Source: Beroe ovata
Taxonomy: Eukaryota; Ctenophora; Nuda; Beroida; Beroidae
Direction of reading: 5' to 3'
NCBI GenBank assembly: GCA_946803715.1
Contig: CAMPET010000020.1
Location: 248,488 to 312,487 of the forward strand
DNA length: 64,000 bases
In this document: piece by piece, positions 12,016 to 23,377 of the stretch
Layout: every line of letters begins with the position of its first letter
Numbering within the stretch: the stretch's first letter is position 1
Made by a program: the position numbers and the translations under genes
The notes under the pieces: generated by a model
Databases searched by the model: none
Told to the model about the DNA's origin: nothing
The model's input: only the letters and a program-made list of their open reading frames with translations

Positions 12016-13277
12016 TAGTGAATTAGTGGGGGGGAGGGGCTCTATCCACGGGGTGGACACTTTCTGCTTACGTACTCTTTTCTTCTTGATAGCCAGCCGT
12101 GTGCACTGGTGTGTACCAAACCCTTGTATAAGTGTCTTGATGATTCTCAGCACCCCATTAAGTCCAGCTCCCGGGCTCTGTTTCACCCACTTTGGACAAA
12201 GGCTTCAAAAGAAATAGTTGACCAGTTCTTTTCCAATCTTCGTACGTCTTAAAAACCATCCAACCGCCGAAGAGCCGTAGGATTTAAAATAGTAAAAAAC
12301 GTGATAAATATATTTTATTAGAAGATATGATTATTTGGTATACTTTACGATATATATATGGCATAGGTAATACCTTTAGAATGCAAAATGGATCTTATTT
12401 CGTGACCGAAACATCAGTATTTTGTTTGCGCTCCCACATCTTCATAACAACCAAATAGACACCTTATAGAGATAGTTTTCTCACCGTTTTATCACGTCAT
12501 TATCCTTTTAAACTTCAGTATGATTGATATGTCCTCGAGTCTCGACAAAGTAAAGTGATATCGTTTTAGCGTGCCTATGATATAGAGTGAAAATATAGAG
12601 GTTGAGGCATTTACAGTATTGTGTAAGAATAGCTAATTTTAGTTAAAAGCACGGTAATAGTCTGTTTCCATTTTATATTATCGAAGGCTAAGCTAATTTC
12701 ACACGTGTGATTAATATTCAGGAGGAACGGCCCTACATCATTGAATCCCTATTTCTATTTAACGTGTTACTATGATTGATTAGCGTGACATTAGGTAATT
12801 GAGATCCATCGGTTTACATGAATTCGATTGTTCGCTTCAGCGATTGGCATTTAACGCGTTCCTGAACTAGTTCTTTTTGGTACACTCTGATAGTCTTATT
12901 ATAAAATTATTTTTTATGATATTTACCAAATACCAAAGGACTGAACCGAGCGTTTCACTGAATTTCTCTCGGATATTTGGTATGTTGACGGAAATTCGGT
13001 GCAACAAGTGAAGACAACTCGCACACCGCTTTTGTCACGGTAGGTATGTTACAAGATTCCCAGTATGACGTATTCATTGACGTCACTGAGGCATGTGTGG
13101 GGGCTGATGCGTCACAACAGCGGCTTCTTCTCGTGAGTCGAGAGATTTGGCAGTCAAATTATCCTCGTGAATCTCAGCTATCAGTCTGAGCTCTGGCAGT
13201 TAGTTCCGCTCATTTCTCACGATAGTTTGATAGATATTAGTAACTTTGATAGATTTTAGTAACTCTGTCTTAGGACA
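12016..13277. other. Intergenic region: 3' flank and MYG1 promoter
   Basis: About 1.26 kb between the Gln-rich gene stop and the MYG1 start. It is A/T-rich and holds no recognisable exon. The last 200 bases are probably the MYG1 promoter, as they carry a consensus CRE. Confidence 0.6.
13078..13085. promoter_or_regulatory. Perfect CRE palindrome upstream of MYG1
   Basis: The palindrome TGACGTCA lies 193 bases before the MYG1 start codon, a typical CREB/ATF position in metazoan promoters. A related gatgcgtcac sits just downstream at about 13107. Function is inferred from the motif and spacing. Confidence 0.45.
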
Positions 13278-15551
13278 ATGGTGGAGGACGCTGATGTAAA
13301 GAGAACTCGATTGAGAATCGGTGAGTTGATTTGTTCCTGTGTGACACCATCCTATCCATCTATTGACACCACTTAGTCATCGTGATTCTTGACTCAAACT
13401 CATTTGACACCGTGTGTCTTGCCACGACTTCTGACTTGACAGCAACATTCCGTTGCTGAGACCACGTTTATTGCAGGTTTTACTGACACCACTTTACTTG
13501 ACACCATCTTCTACAGGGACGCATAACGGCTCATTCCATTGCGATGAAGCATTAGCTTGCTTCATGCTCAAACAACTACCAACATACAAACACGCGGATA
13601 TAGGTAATACAGGCTGATATATATACTGTCCCTCGAATCAGTATTTTCATTGAAAATAATTAAATGGTAGATAAATTACCGGGTTTATTCTTTGTATTTC
13701 ACCCCTACTACTACAGTCAGGACTCGAGAGCCGTCAGAACTAGACAAGTGTGATATAGTTGTAGATGTTGGGGGTGTGTACGATCCCTCGAGACACCGCT
13801 ACGACCACCATCAGAAGTACGATGTATTGACACCACCATTAGTGGACACCACAATCACCAGAAACCAATGTTTGCTGGCATCATCACTTTATCATTCGCT
13901 GACAGAACTTCCAGCTGACACCACCAACACTTAAAACCACGCCGCTCATGCAAAATATCAATACTTGCTATTTCAGGTCATTCACTGACACCATGTCAAC
14001 ATTGACAGATGGGAAATTGGAGTTTGACACCAGACTTAGTTCTGCTGGACTTGTTTATCACCACTTTGGACATGAGTTTATCGAACAGGTTGGTTGCCCT
14101 GAATTCAATATCACAGCCATAGAACATTCTGAAGTGACGCTTTAGTTGTGGGTATCAAATTGCATGGTATTTTTGCAAATATGCTATGCAAACTATTAAT
14201 AGATCTCACCCTCGAACAATTTTGGCTAATATCGAGCCAAATTCGTACATCAGTCACCCTCCTCTCTTCTCTGAAATTGTATAGTTAGAAAAAGTTCTGT
14301 GTTCCCTCAAATTTGTTTTTGGAGTTTTAAAAACCGGGGTTTTAAATCAAATTTATGTTATCGTATGTTAAGAACCAGATACCCAGTCTGCGTTCTTGTT
14401 GCAGAAAGTTCTTTCATCAAATGTAGCTAAAACACTAGCAAATATTGGCGAAAAATAATGTGTCCTTCGCGCGTGTTTCTAATTACTTTGCGCGCGCGCG
14501 CGTAGATTGCTCTATGGTGTGCGCGCCTTGTCAATCTATTTCCAAGCTATCTTGGAAAATCATTCAGTTTTCTATTTTCTTCCTCTGTGAACGTTTCATG
14601 GATGGACTCTTTCCAGGTTTTACCGACACTAGGCAAGGAACAGAAAGACATCATTTACCGGCGTATATACGAGTTTTTCATGGAAGAGATAGATGCCGTG
14701 GACAATGGAGTTGATCCTACCACTGAAAAACCCAAATACCGAATAACAACAACTCTGGGTGGTAGAGTCAGGGACTTGAATCCAGCGTGGAATGACGAAG
14801 TACAGGTGAGTTGGTAGGTATGCAGATCTGTTGTAATATGGCTTTATTAGCAGTTGTGGGATAGAGCTATTTTTAGAGTGGTTTTATCCAGGATTTCGAC
14901 GGTCAATTTGAGAAAGCCATGGCTTTGGTAGGAGATGAGTTAACCAGACGAGTGACTAACATGGCGAATAGATGGTTACCAGCGATGCAAATAGTCAAAT
15001 CAGCATTCGAAAATCGGTTCAACGTCCACGAGTCCGGGGAAATAGTCAAACTCTCGAATGGTGAGTGAAACTTTGGTACCACGTACATGAATCACGTACA
15101 TTGATCCGCCCGACACGCACAATGACTGTCCAACACAGGCGGGTGCCCGTGGAAAGATCATCTCTACAATTTGGAGAGTGATGCCTCGTGTGAAGGTAGT
15201 GTTAAGTACATGCTCTACCAAGATTCTCACGGATCCTGGAGGGTACAGGCAGTGGGCGTGAAGGGCGAGGGTTTCGCAAGTCGACTTCCCCTGCCTAAGG
15301 AATGGCGAGGAGTAAGGGATGAGGAGCTTTCCAAACTAACTGGGATTCCCGAGGTCAGTACACTGCATCAGCTTGAATAGTTTGACAATCGTCTCACCGG
15401 TCTCTCTACTTTTAATGCCATCAACTATTATACGCGGTGTTTTCAGTGTATATTTGTTCATGCCACTGGTTTTATCGGCGGTAACAAGAACGAGGAAGGA
15501 GCTATGGAAATGGCACGACAGGCTCTCAATTTCGTAGCGAAAAAATCTTAG
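13278..15551 (+). CDS. MYG1: MYG1 exonuclease (DHH-type metal-dependent hydrolase)
   Basis: Complete gene of eight exons: 13278-13320, 13517-13603, 13717-13816, 13977-14088, 14617-14805, 14892-15060, 15139-15353 and 15447-15551 (TAG). Lengths sum to 1020 bases (339 residues), close to human MYG1 (376), with no frame breaks. Diagnostic motifs: [17 protein letters not shown] near the start, [17 protein letters not shown] (metal-binding Asp and DHH box), [17 protein letters not shown]-like [26 protein letters not shown], and the C-terminal [12 protein letters not shown]1 homologues are 3'-5' RNA exonucleases of nucleus and mitochondria. Here the first exon is short ([15 protein letters not shown]), so the longer mitochondrial presequence of vertebrate MYG1 is absent from this start. 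All catalytic motifs look intact. Confidence 0.96.
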
Positions 15552-16890
15552 CTCGGCTCAGCGGTGGCCTCCAACCCGGATTCAGACATCAGCAAATCGG
15601 AATTGTTTTATTCGTATGTTTTAATGTTTTATTGGTGGTACATGATGATGGGGCCATGATCCATGTTATGTTTTATTGCCTGGCGTTGCTAGGCCCTCTG
15701 ACGCGAGCTAAACCCGAGCCAGGGCCTATCGTAGACAGGCAAATGTTTAAATTTAATGCACATGCACGTTGCCGGATGTTATCTGTCCACTGTTTCTTGC
15801 GCGCGNACATTCCGCACATTTAGTGCTGCGCGTTCCCCCAAGTTAAAATATCGCCAAATCAGCGCATAGTGATATGATTGGGCCATCTGACGCGAGCAAA
15901 ACCCCGGCCCTATCGTTGACAAGCAAATCACAAATGTTCGAATTTAATTCACATGCACGAGAGAGTGAGAGGCTCACTGTAACTTGAATTTTGAGCCCGG
16001 GCCCGGCTGTATCGTGTATAATTGACTCGGTGGTCGGCCGTGATCATTGCCGGATGATAGTTATCTGTCCACTGTTAGTGTTTAATTGTAGGATTTTACC
16101 CTACCGTCGGTGCGCGCGATTTTCAATCCGCCCCGCCTGAGCTAGTGCATAAGCTCATGAGCTGAAGCGATCAATGATCAACGCAACTTAAAGCAGGCGC
16201 AGCTGCAGGTGAGTGTTAACACATTCAATTGAATTTTGCTTTGGCCGAGGGAGCCGCGCGCGCATCGACCATATAGTGCCCATTTTGTCGATCGATGATA
16301 GACCCTGTCGAGAATTTCGTTTTGCGCGCGCTGACGCAAGCCGCTTCGCGGCTTGCATCAGCGGTCGCGGTCTAGCATCGCCAGACAAGTGCCCATTATA
16401 CTTATATCCCCATTTCTTGCGCGCGCAGAGCATTAGTGATTAGGGTCGAATCGACGCGACCCAAATATCCCGGGCCGTGCGAGCTGCGCGTTTCAGGTGG
16501 TCTTCTTGTTATGTGCACACGTTGCGCGCCCCTGTTCAACTCAGTGAACTGAAAAGTCGTAAAAAGGAGACCAAACCACGGAGACGCGCAGCGCGCGCGG
16601 AGTATTTGGGTCACGCAGCGCGGGAACATCTTCTTACGACATTTCAGATCACCGAGCAAAATTTTTTGATTTTTCAGACTACTGATTTTCAGAGCTGTAA
16701 ATGTAATTCGATTTATAATTTTAGATCCATAAATCAGATTGAAATTTTATTATTTATGACCCCTGTGGATGATAAGTAAACTCTACTCTGTTTCACAATA
16801 AACTTTTAAGCTAACAACAAATAATTTAGTGGAAAATTATGGACTTCTGTTCCTTTCAACTGACAACAGCTTTTACCATAGCTTCCTGAC
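15552..16890. repeat. GCGC-rich repeat block between MYG1 and the SRCR kinase
   Basis: Contains internal near-repeats (ggccctctgacgcgagctaaacc at 15691 and ggccatctgacgcgagcaaaacc at 15881) and segments shared with 58.76-59.06 kb (ccctaccgtcgg followed by gcgcgc; gatgttatctgtcc...ttgcgcgcg). It also holds the inverted relative of 7.75 kb at 16280-16380. N15806 lies in a GC run. Open frames here are not supported as genes. The final ~200 bases are A/T-rich and probably the promoter/5' UTR of the kinase gene. Confidence 0.65.
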
Positions 16891-19479
16891 ATGTTTAAAA
16901 GTCAATGTATATTCATCACATATTGCATAAGCCTTATCCTCGGCCGAGACCAATGTGCTGAGAAATACTTTCCTGTGCTAAATAGAACTGAATGTTTCAC
17001 ATCATCTGATCATTGGGAGGATTTCTTTGATAATGTTTTCATTCGACCTGATGTTCTAGGGAGCTGGTTTTTGGCTGATATAAATAGTAGCACTGCATCT
17101 TGTCCAGGCAGTCTTGATGAAAAATTGGGAAGTGTTGTCTGTAAGTACAGTCAAACTAGGGGTTACAAATCAGGTAATTATAATCTGAAAAGACAATGTC
17201 CTCTTGGCTTACTTTATGGCATTGTATGCAGTCTGAGTGAAAATTGTTCATCAAAGGAAAATAATATTTGTAAAAGTGATATTGAGAATGTCATCAAAGC
17301 TTGTTTTAATGATAGAGAGTCAGTGCTGAGTTATGCAATGGGACAAGTATTCAGTTTATCTGAATCATCATGTAAACATCTCAATTTAATTTATCAAGGA
17401 AAGGAATCAATCATAGCCTTAACCACAGGATATGTACTTGCAAACTGTGTTAAAGAGAGTAGTAATGTTCTATTGAAATACATTGATAGCAATGGGAGAC
17501 TCTATCCAGATGTCCAGTGTATCACTGGCCTGTATGATAACAATATAACAGATAATGGTATCATTATGGATACATCACAGTTCACAGATGATGTTGATGT
17601 ATCATGCTATTTGGAAGATCAAAAAATCATGGATGAAACGATAGATCATGGGATATGTAGGGGAAGTTATCAAGATGATATACAACAAACTATCTCCTTC
17701 TATCAGCGCAGTGACATTTGGCTCTTCAACAAAGATTTGACTTCTCCATTTGACCCTAGTAGAGAACCTGACAGCAGTAACCAAGAACCCCTAAATGGAA
17801 ACTTTGTTTTTGCTGCTGTTTCAGTTATGGGTAAACAGTATAAGATATGTGGAGACAATTATTGGGACCACAATTCAGCCTCTGTGTTTTGTCGAGGCAT
17901 GGGAAGGCAAAAGCAAGAATCGTGGTACTCTGTCGGTTTTGGAAAGGTTCCAACATTATCTAATACAAAACACTACATTGGTGGTGTGAATTGTACTGGA
18001 ATGGAAGATAATATCATTTGGTGCCAGCATAATGGATGGTATGACTATGTGGATCAATGTAGATATGATGCTGTTGTTCTTTGTGCAAAGTCAGAGACGC
18101 CCCAATTATGGAAAATTATTGTACCATGTGCATGTATTCTCATACCAGTTGTTATGGTATTTCTTTATATTTGTAAGGTTGTTCCCAATGGGAAAAGTAT
18201 TGATCAATCACAGGAAACTGAAACAAGGGGGACCTTCTCAAGCAGAGTAAGTGAGAGTGAACCTTACCCTTCAGCTGCTTTACAATACAGCAAAGCCTCA
18301 AGTTTTATGCAAAACTTCAGTAACAGATTTAGCTTTGCTTTAAGTTATGTACAAAACTTTACATCATGGCAATACTCTGAGGAAGTGCAGCCAATGCCAC
18401 TGGTAATACAGGGGGACGTAATAGAGCGACTTAACCCCATACAGGCACCACACGTGGTCCTTCTTTACAGGGTGGGCAGCTCTGGTGACCTTGTGGTGTG
18501 CAAGTCGTATATGAATATTGATGGATTGGTCTCGGAGAAAAAGTTCCTTTCCGAATCTGATCATCCAAATATAGTGAGATATCTCAATGACATGCCACCT
18601 CAAGCTATCCAGTTCAATGGCACCAGCAATACCATGTTCTTTATAGAATACTTAGAAGATGGCAGTATGGATGAGTACCTTGCAAAGTATGGACATGACC
18701 TTGATGTAGAGAATGCGATCAACATCATAAGAGGAATCATTGAGAGCTTGAAGTTTGTCCATGGAATGGGATATGTCCACGGGGATATAAGCAGCGACAA
18801 CTTCTTCATTTTCAAGAATGAACATGGATTATTGGATGTCAAACTTGGCGATTTCGGTTCCATCTATAAACCAGTGGATGGTGCAATAGTCGATGTCAGA
18901 AGTACAGCTAGATTCACATCCCCCGAACATATTTTGTCACATGAGAATGCGAATGCTTTCTCAAATGATATCTGGGGAATTGGGCTGGTGATTTGGGAGG
19001 TAGTCTCCTACATTACATGCAGAAATAACACGACAAATTTTCTGGACGATTTCGGCTATTTCGAGGAAAATGCCATCCATATGCAGAGATTTGCTGGGAT
19101 TGAGTACGGTTTTTGTAGGCAAAATCAGCACTATGCCCTGTATACCCAACTTGGTGTGCACAACTCGACCTTAATCACGGACAAACCTAATAAAGATGTC
19201 ATGAGATCGTTCTATGAGATGAATTATCCAAACCTATCCCTACCTTTCATTCATCCTCAGACAGACACCATATTCGGAAGTGAGTTTAACGAGCAGTTTG
19301 GTTACAGTGTATCAGGATTTATTAAGAAGTGTCTAGAGATCGATCCTCGTGCTCGATTATCTTTGGGGGATGAAATGAACTTGATTAACATTCCTCCAAC
19401 ACTTCAAAATCTCGGGTACTTGGGTGCGGATAGAACTTCCGTTATGAGACATCAGGGAAATAATTGTCACATTTTGTAA
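16891..19479 (+). CDS. SRCR-domain transmembrane kinase-like receptor, intronless
   Basis: A single open frame of 862 residues. Residues 1-18 look like a signal peptide. Residues ~20-300 are a Cys-rich ectodomain with many N-x-S/T sites. Residues ~302-400 form an SRCR domain (GNFVFAAVSVMGKQYKICG...SASVFCRGMG...CTGMEDNIIWCQH...VVLCAK). A transmembrane helix lies at ~407-430 with basic residues after it. A protein-kinase domain spans ~516-836. Kinase residues seen: Lys538 in VVCKSY, a likely helix-C Glu, catalytic loop HGDISSDNF (~630), DFG at 654, a TSPEH activation-segment end, NDIWGIGLVIWE, and the late Arg in DPRARLSL. Oddities: the glycine loop is degenerate, HRD is HGD, and the loop fits neither classical tyrosine (HRDLAARN) nor Ser/Thr (HRDLKPEN) kinases. 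Catalytic Lys, Asp and DFG are kept, so weak activity is possible. A surface receptor recognising microbes or self ligands is inferred from the SRCR family only. The absence of introns among intron-rich neighbours suggests retroposition or recent gain. Confidence 0.88.
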   Translation: MFKSQCIFITYCISLILGRDQCAEKYFPVLNRTECFTSSDHWEDFFDNVFIRPDVLGSWFLADINSSTASCPGSLDEKLGSVVCKYSQTRGYKSGNYNLKRQCPLGLLYGIVCSLSENCSSKENNICKSDIENVIKACFNDRESVLSYAMGQVFSLSESSCKHLNLIYQGKESIIALTTGYVLANCVKESSNVLLKYIDSNGRLYPDVQCITGLYDNNITDNGIIMDTSQFTDDVDVSCYLEDQKIMDETIDHGICRGSYQDDIQQTISFYQRSDIWLFNKDLTSPFDPSREPDSSNQEPLNGNFVFAAVSVMGKQYKICGDNYWDHNSASVFCRGMGRQKQESWYSVGFGKVPTLSNTKHYIGGVNCTGMEDNIIWCQHNGWYDYVDQCRYDAVVLCAKSETPQLWKIIVPCACILIPVVMVFLYICKVVPNGKSIDQSQETETRGTFSSRVSESEPYPSAALQYSKASSFMQNFSNRFSFALSYVQNFTSWQYSEEVQPMPLVIQGDVIERLNPIQAPHVVLLYRVGSSGDLVVCKSYMNIDGLVSEKKFLSESDHPNIVRYLNDMPPQAIQFNGTSNTMFFIEYLEDGSMDEYLAKYGHDLDVENAINIIRGIIESLKFVHGMGYVHGDISSDNFFIFKNEHGLLDVKLGDFGSIYKPVDGAIVDVRSTARFTSPEHILSHENANAFSNDIWGIGLVIWEVVSYITCRNNTTNFLDDFGYFEENAIHMQRFAGIEYGFCRQNQHYALYTQLGVHNSTLITDKPNKDVMRSFYEMNYPNLSLPFIHPQTDTIFGSEFNEQFGYSVSGFIKKCLEIDPRARLSLGDEMNLINIPPTLQNLGYLGADRTSVMRHQGNNCHIL

Positions 19480-19706
19480 CCTTTGATTCCGAAAAACTTT
19501 TGTTATGTCAATTTTTATGTTTGTAATCCTTTGATATAAATAGATTTTTTGATTATTTCTCTCATTTAATGAGTTCATCTTATTCACTGAGTACGTTTTA
19601 TCTTAGCATCGAATTTATGTGAGCATCTTACCCATCATTGATAACTATAGACAAATGTTAAACTCCAATATGTTACACCCCAGGGGGCATGATGATATGA
19701 CTACCG

Positions 19707-20762
19707 ATGAGAGCATTGGTCTACAGCCCTTCTCTCCTACTCAAATGTTGCCCTCTCCTCAACACCTCTCATAGGAGCTACTTTGATATGAGTCACGCAG
19801 CCAAACACAAGGGAATTCTCAAGAAACCCGAAACTCCACTTGTTGACGAGAAACTCGCAGAAACAGACAAAGCCCTTGACCAGCCTCTAGAGACAGTTGT
19901 AAAGCAGGTTGTGGACGACTCTCACCATGGCAACGAACTTATCCAGGATATCATCCCGTACATGCCGGATATAGACCCAGCATCTGCATGGATGTATGTA
20001 ATCAGTGGTGCTGTGGTCATCAGAACTGCATTCAGTTTGTACAACAGAATTACCCTGAATAAACACCTGGCAACTGCCCTTCCTCATTCCCAATGGTACC
20101 GCCAGCAACGCGACGAATATTTTAAGTGGAGGAGTCAGCGAGATTTGGTGAAGATGGACGAAGTTTCGAGGAATATTAACCAGTTTGCAGCCGAGAGAAA
20201 CTTGAAGGGGTCTGCATCCTGGGCAAGGCGGCAGTTTGTGAAAAGATCAGTTCTCATGTTTGGGATTAACGTTACGATGCTAAATTTCCTGTCCCTTGTG
20301 TATGAAACTCAGTTAGCGAGTGCTCCCTTCCTATGGATACCAAGTTTACTTGACCATGACCAGTCGTATGTTCTACCTGCAGTGAATCTTATGTTTTGTG
20401 CTGGATTGTATGCAATATCGAGAGGAAATATGGTGTTTTCAGACAAAGTTAATTCGTGTGGCAAGTTACCTGGAGCATCGAAGGCAATTCAAAAATTCGC
20501 AACATATGCAGGCCTCCTCTGGGGCTGCAGTCTTCTCCTACCCTACTTATCAATCAATGTGCCCACTATCTACATTCTATTTTGGACAGCGTCCAACTTT
20601 GCTGGTCTTATCATAGCTGCACTTATTGCAGAGAGTGACACAGTAAGAGGGGTGTCAGGACTAATGGCCAAGGAGCAGTATTCTAGTCTTCTTAAATCTG
20701 AGAGTGCTCTAATTGCAGCTGGGTACTCTAAGTTTGAGCAAGAAATTAAGACTAGGACTTGA
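19707..20762 (+). CDS. Mitochondrial Oxa1/YidC-family insertase, COX18-like
   Basis: Intronless frame of 351 residues. The N-terminus (MRALVYSPSLLLKCC...HRSYF) has the basic, hydroxyl-rich character of a mitochondrial presequence. Hydrophobic segments begin at about residues 93, 195, 227, 267 and 287, the usual Oxa1/YidC pattern. The region APFLWIPSLLDHDQSYVLPA and the last helix (VPTIYILFWTASNFAGL) resemble COX18 (LWFPDL...ILP; VPSSIVLYWLCSSFVGL). Family proteins insert mitochondrially encoded and nuclear membrane proteins into the inner membrane; COX18 exports the COX2 C-terminus. Length matches human COX18 (333). Family assignment is good; the choice of COX18 over OXA1L is moderate. A later in-frame ATG lies at 19788, but the upstream ATG is preferred because it supplies the presequence. 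Confidence 0.75.
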   Translation: MRALVYSPSLLLKCCPLLNTSHRSYFDMSHAAKHKGILKKPETPLVDEKLAETDKALDQPLETVVKQVVDDSHHGNELIQDIIPYMPDIDPASAWMYVISGAVVIRTAFSLYNRITLNKHLATALPHSQWYRQQRDEYFKWRSQRDLVKMDEVSRNINQFAAERNLKGSASWARRQFVKRSVLMFGINVTMLNFLSLVYETQLASAPFLWIPSLLDHDQSYVLPAVNLMFCAGLYAISRGNMVFSDKVNSCGKLPGASKAIQKFATYAGLLWGCSLLLPYLSINVPTIYILFWTASNFAGLIIAALIAESDTVRGVSGLMAKEQYSSLLKSESALIAAGYSKFEQEIKTRT

Positions 20763-20931
20763 AATAATGCTGATGTGTGTACTTTCCATTCCATGATCTG
20801 AGAAGTTTATATTTCCGACGAGTAACTCCATTTATCTTATTATGATAATTACCCGATTTGAAATAGTTGACCTGTAGACAACATCTTGACCACTATAAAT
20901 GCTTGACCACGACATTCAATTCAGCTCCAGG

Positions 20932-22411
20932 ATGATGAGATCAGATGATTTGGAAGGAAGGAATGCGTACAGGAACAGGCAGACACTGTTAGCAAGATCA
21001 AAACTGAAGGAAGCTAGCCGAATCTCGACTTTGTTATCAGGTAAGAATCTCTCTCCTCCCTTTGTGTAACTTCGTGTCTTTGTTCTCCTTTATCTCCCAT
21101 TTATCTCCAGGTTTCGCTATGGTTGCAATGGTAGAAGTGGATCTGAATACAAATTATCAGTGTAGCCCTCCTGATACATGTTCAACAGTACCACCCTACA
21201 TTTTGGTCATGTTTGCGATAGTGACGACTGTTCTCATATCTGTTTATCTGTTTGCGCTGATGGTGGCTACGTGCATCTTACCGAATCTACAGGTACTTCG
21301 TTGTCCAGACTTTACAATGACGATTCTTCACGAAACAAAAAGAGGTGCGGTCGAAACTCGAAAGTTAACAGTTGTTCAATTCTGATTTTGTTTTCAACAA
21401 AAAGTTGGGATTTCATGGAGCGCGCGGAACTCCCAAAGACGTTGTCTTCGCGCGGAAATACAATTTGTCCGCGCGGCGCAATTTCTCGCACGTACGTACA
21501 TTACTTCAATTCCATCGCTTTTTGTATGATTAATAGTGTCGATTTTCATCTGCGATCTGTTTTTGAGTTACACTCAGAAATAGTTTGATGAGTATGCGCA
21601 CCAGTGATGGCAAACAGTCACTTGAGTAATGTCCTTTTTGAGTATAATTAATAACTGCAGCGTCACTTTCAGAGCGTTAAGTCGGGTCTACAATCGGCCC
21701 TTTCTACTGAACGCGACATCTTACCGGCAAGTGAGCGATTCCAGCACTACATAACGATTTCGTGGGCATTTTCTACAGTTTTAGGTTGGTCTAATCATAT
21801 AAAGCATAATATCATCTGTTTTGAATTTCAAACAAGTGGATGTGCTTATTAATGCTAAATTGATGCTAATTGAAGCTAATTTGATCTCCTCTCCCAGGGA
21901 TTATACTCTTCATGGCTGAGTTTGGGCTGATTTGTTGGATTAAGTTCTGGAGTGCTTCACGGCTGGCAGCTTGGCTAACCACGGCCATCCTCATCCCCGT
22001 GGCTTTCATTTTCCTCGGATTCGCTCTCCATTTTCACAGGTAATATGCATTGTGAAGACATTCGAATACACTTCAAACACATTGTGATTACTGTCAGTGT
22101 TTTGTCGATCGAAAATGACTGAACTATCTGTTAATTATGTACTCAAGCTACTCACACACAGCATTTACACACACACAGTAAAACATGTCATAGTAATCGT
22201 GTCACAGTTGCACTGTCATGATGTCAACACCCCTCTCTCTCTCAGATCTCTACTCGATCACAAGATAGAGGAGCATGACAAGGGGCTGGAGGAGTTGGAC
22301 CAGCTCGCTCACCATCTGGACAATTTCCCGGAGGACGGCAGTAGTTTGGACAGCACGTCCCTCGTCGCCACTGGACGACAGGAGAAATTGAACAGTATCC
22401 ACCATGTTTGA
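20932..22411 (+). CDS. ORAI: ORAI store-operated calcium channel subunit
   Basis: Complete gene of five exons: 20932-21040, 21111-21292, 21673-21784, 21898-22039 and 22246-22411 (TGA). Total 711 bases, 236 residues, all phases consistent. The ORAI signature is plain: [20 protein letters not shown] (Arg30 and Glu45 correspond to human R91 and selectivity-filter E106), TM2 [15 protein letters not shown]3 [22 protein letters not shown] (Glu matching E190), and TM4 [19 protein letters not shown]-terminal helix of the STIM-binding type follows ([25 protein letters not shown]). The N-terminus is shorter than in ORAI1. The TM1-TM2 loop carries an insertion with two Cys ([11 protein letters not shown]) in place of the short acidic loop of human ORAI1. 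Plasma-membrane Ca2+ entry gated by STIM is the known family role. Confidence 0.97.
21415..21490. repeat. GCGC-rich island in ORAI intron 2
   Basis: Three gcgcgcgg/gcgcggc clusters interrupt an A/T-rich intron. They resemble the GCGC-rich repeat family in base composition but show no long match. Confidence 0.35.
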
Positions 22412-23377
22412 AGCTAGTAATACATACACCGAAACTGCTAGTAGATACTCGAGGACAGATGCAATAGAGCAGAAACTCAACTAAACAGTGAACTAAACAG
22501 TTCACTCTCACAGTTAGATAAGAGCTCTTTGCCTTATATTATACGTGTGAACATGCTTTGGGCTAGTATTTGAAATCGAATTTGGGCCTGGTTTGGTTTT
22601 AATTTCACTCAGGTATTTGACAGATCAAAGCTATATTTCATTTTTATCATTTCTGACAATCCTAAGTCCCGTTTATTTGAATGTGGTTATCATTGTAACG
22701 ATTAGTTAATTTCATGTGTTTATCATTCCGAATATCGTGGTCACACTTTGCTTCATATTGAATACAGAATTTACCAATTCAGAACCGCGGAATTTTGGCC
22801 GCACTCTCTTTACTTTCCTCTTTAATCGGTGTGCCGACTGCCGAAAAGTAATACAAAATCTTGCTCAGTACAATGTTAGATTGCTTAACCTCATATACAG
22901 CAGAATATCATCATAAAAATAACAATTAGCCGTAATAATTGACTTTTTGCTTTTAGTCAGATTGAGATAAGAAACTGCGTTCAATAAATTCTCTTCTCTA
23001 TCTTAAATATCATATAGAATACTAGCATGAAATAAGTAGCATATCAGAACACAACTTAAACATTCAGGACTAAATAACATTAAATAACTACGGAATAACA
23101 TTAACATTATCTTGGGTCATCTCAATGCAACTTGTTTAAATTAAAATCGCTACGAAATTAGTCAGAGATTTTCCAAATTGTGGGAAAAATTACTAAATTG
23201 TAAATTTCTACGCCGTTCGTCTGTCATAACTATCATTACTACATTAAATGTTCTAGATTCGGTTCATAGTTTTTCGATTAACTGTCCTGTTCCATTCCAC
23301 GCCATTTTTCTCCCTTTCCCATGATCACAACTCACGCGTGCTAAGTACAAAGTAACGCGTGACAGATAACGCGTGAT
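22412..23377. other. Convergent intergenic region after ORAI
   Basis: A/T-rich 3' flank of ORAI with AATAAA at about 22983, then the 3' flank of the convergent long minus-strand gene. No exon is seen on either strand. Confidence 0.6.

Noticed and set aside
14445-14714. Plus-strand frame within MYG1 intron 4 and exon 5
   Set aside because: Out of frame with MYG1 and overlapping its conserved exon.
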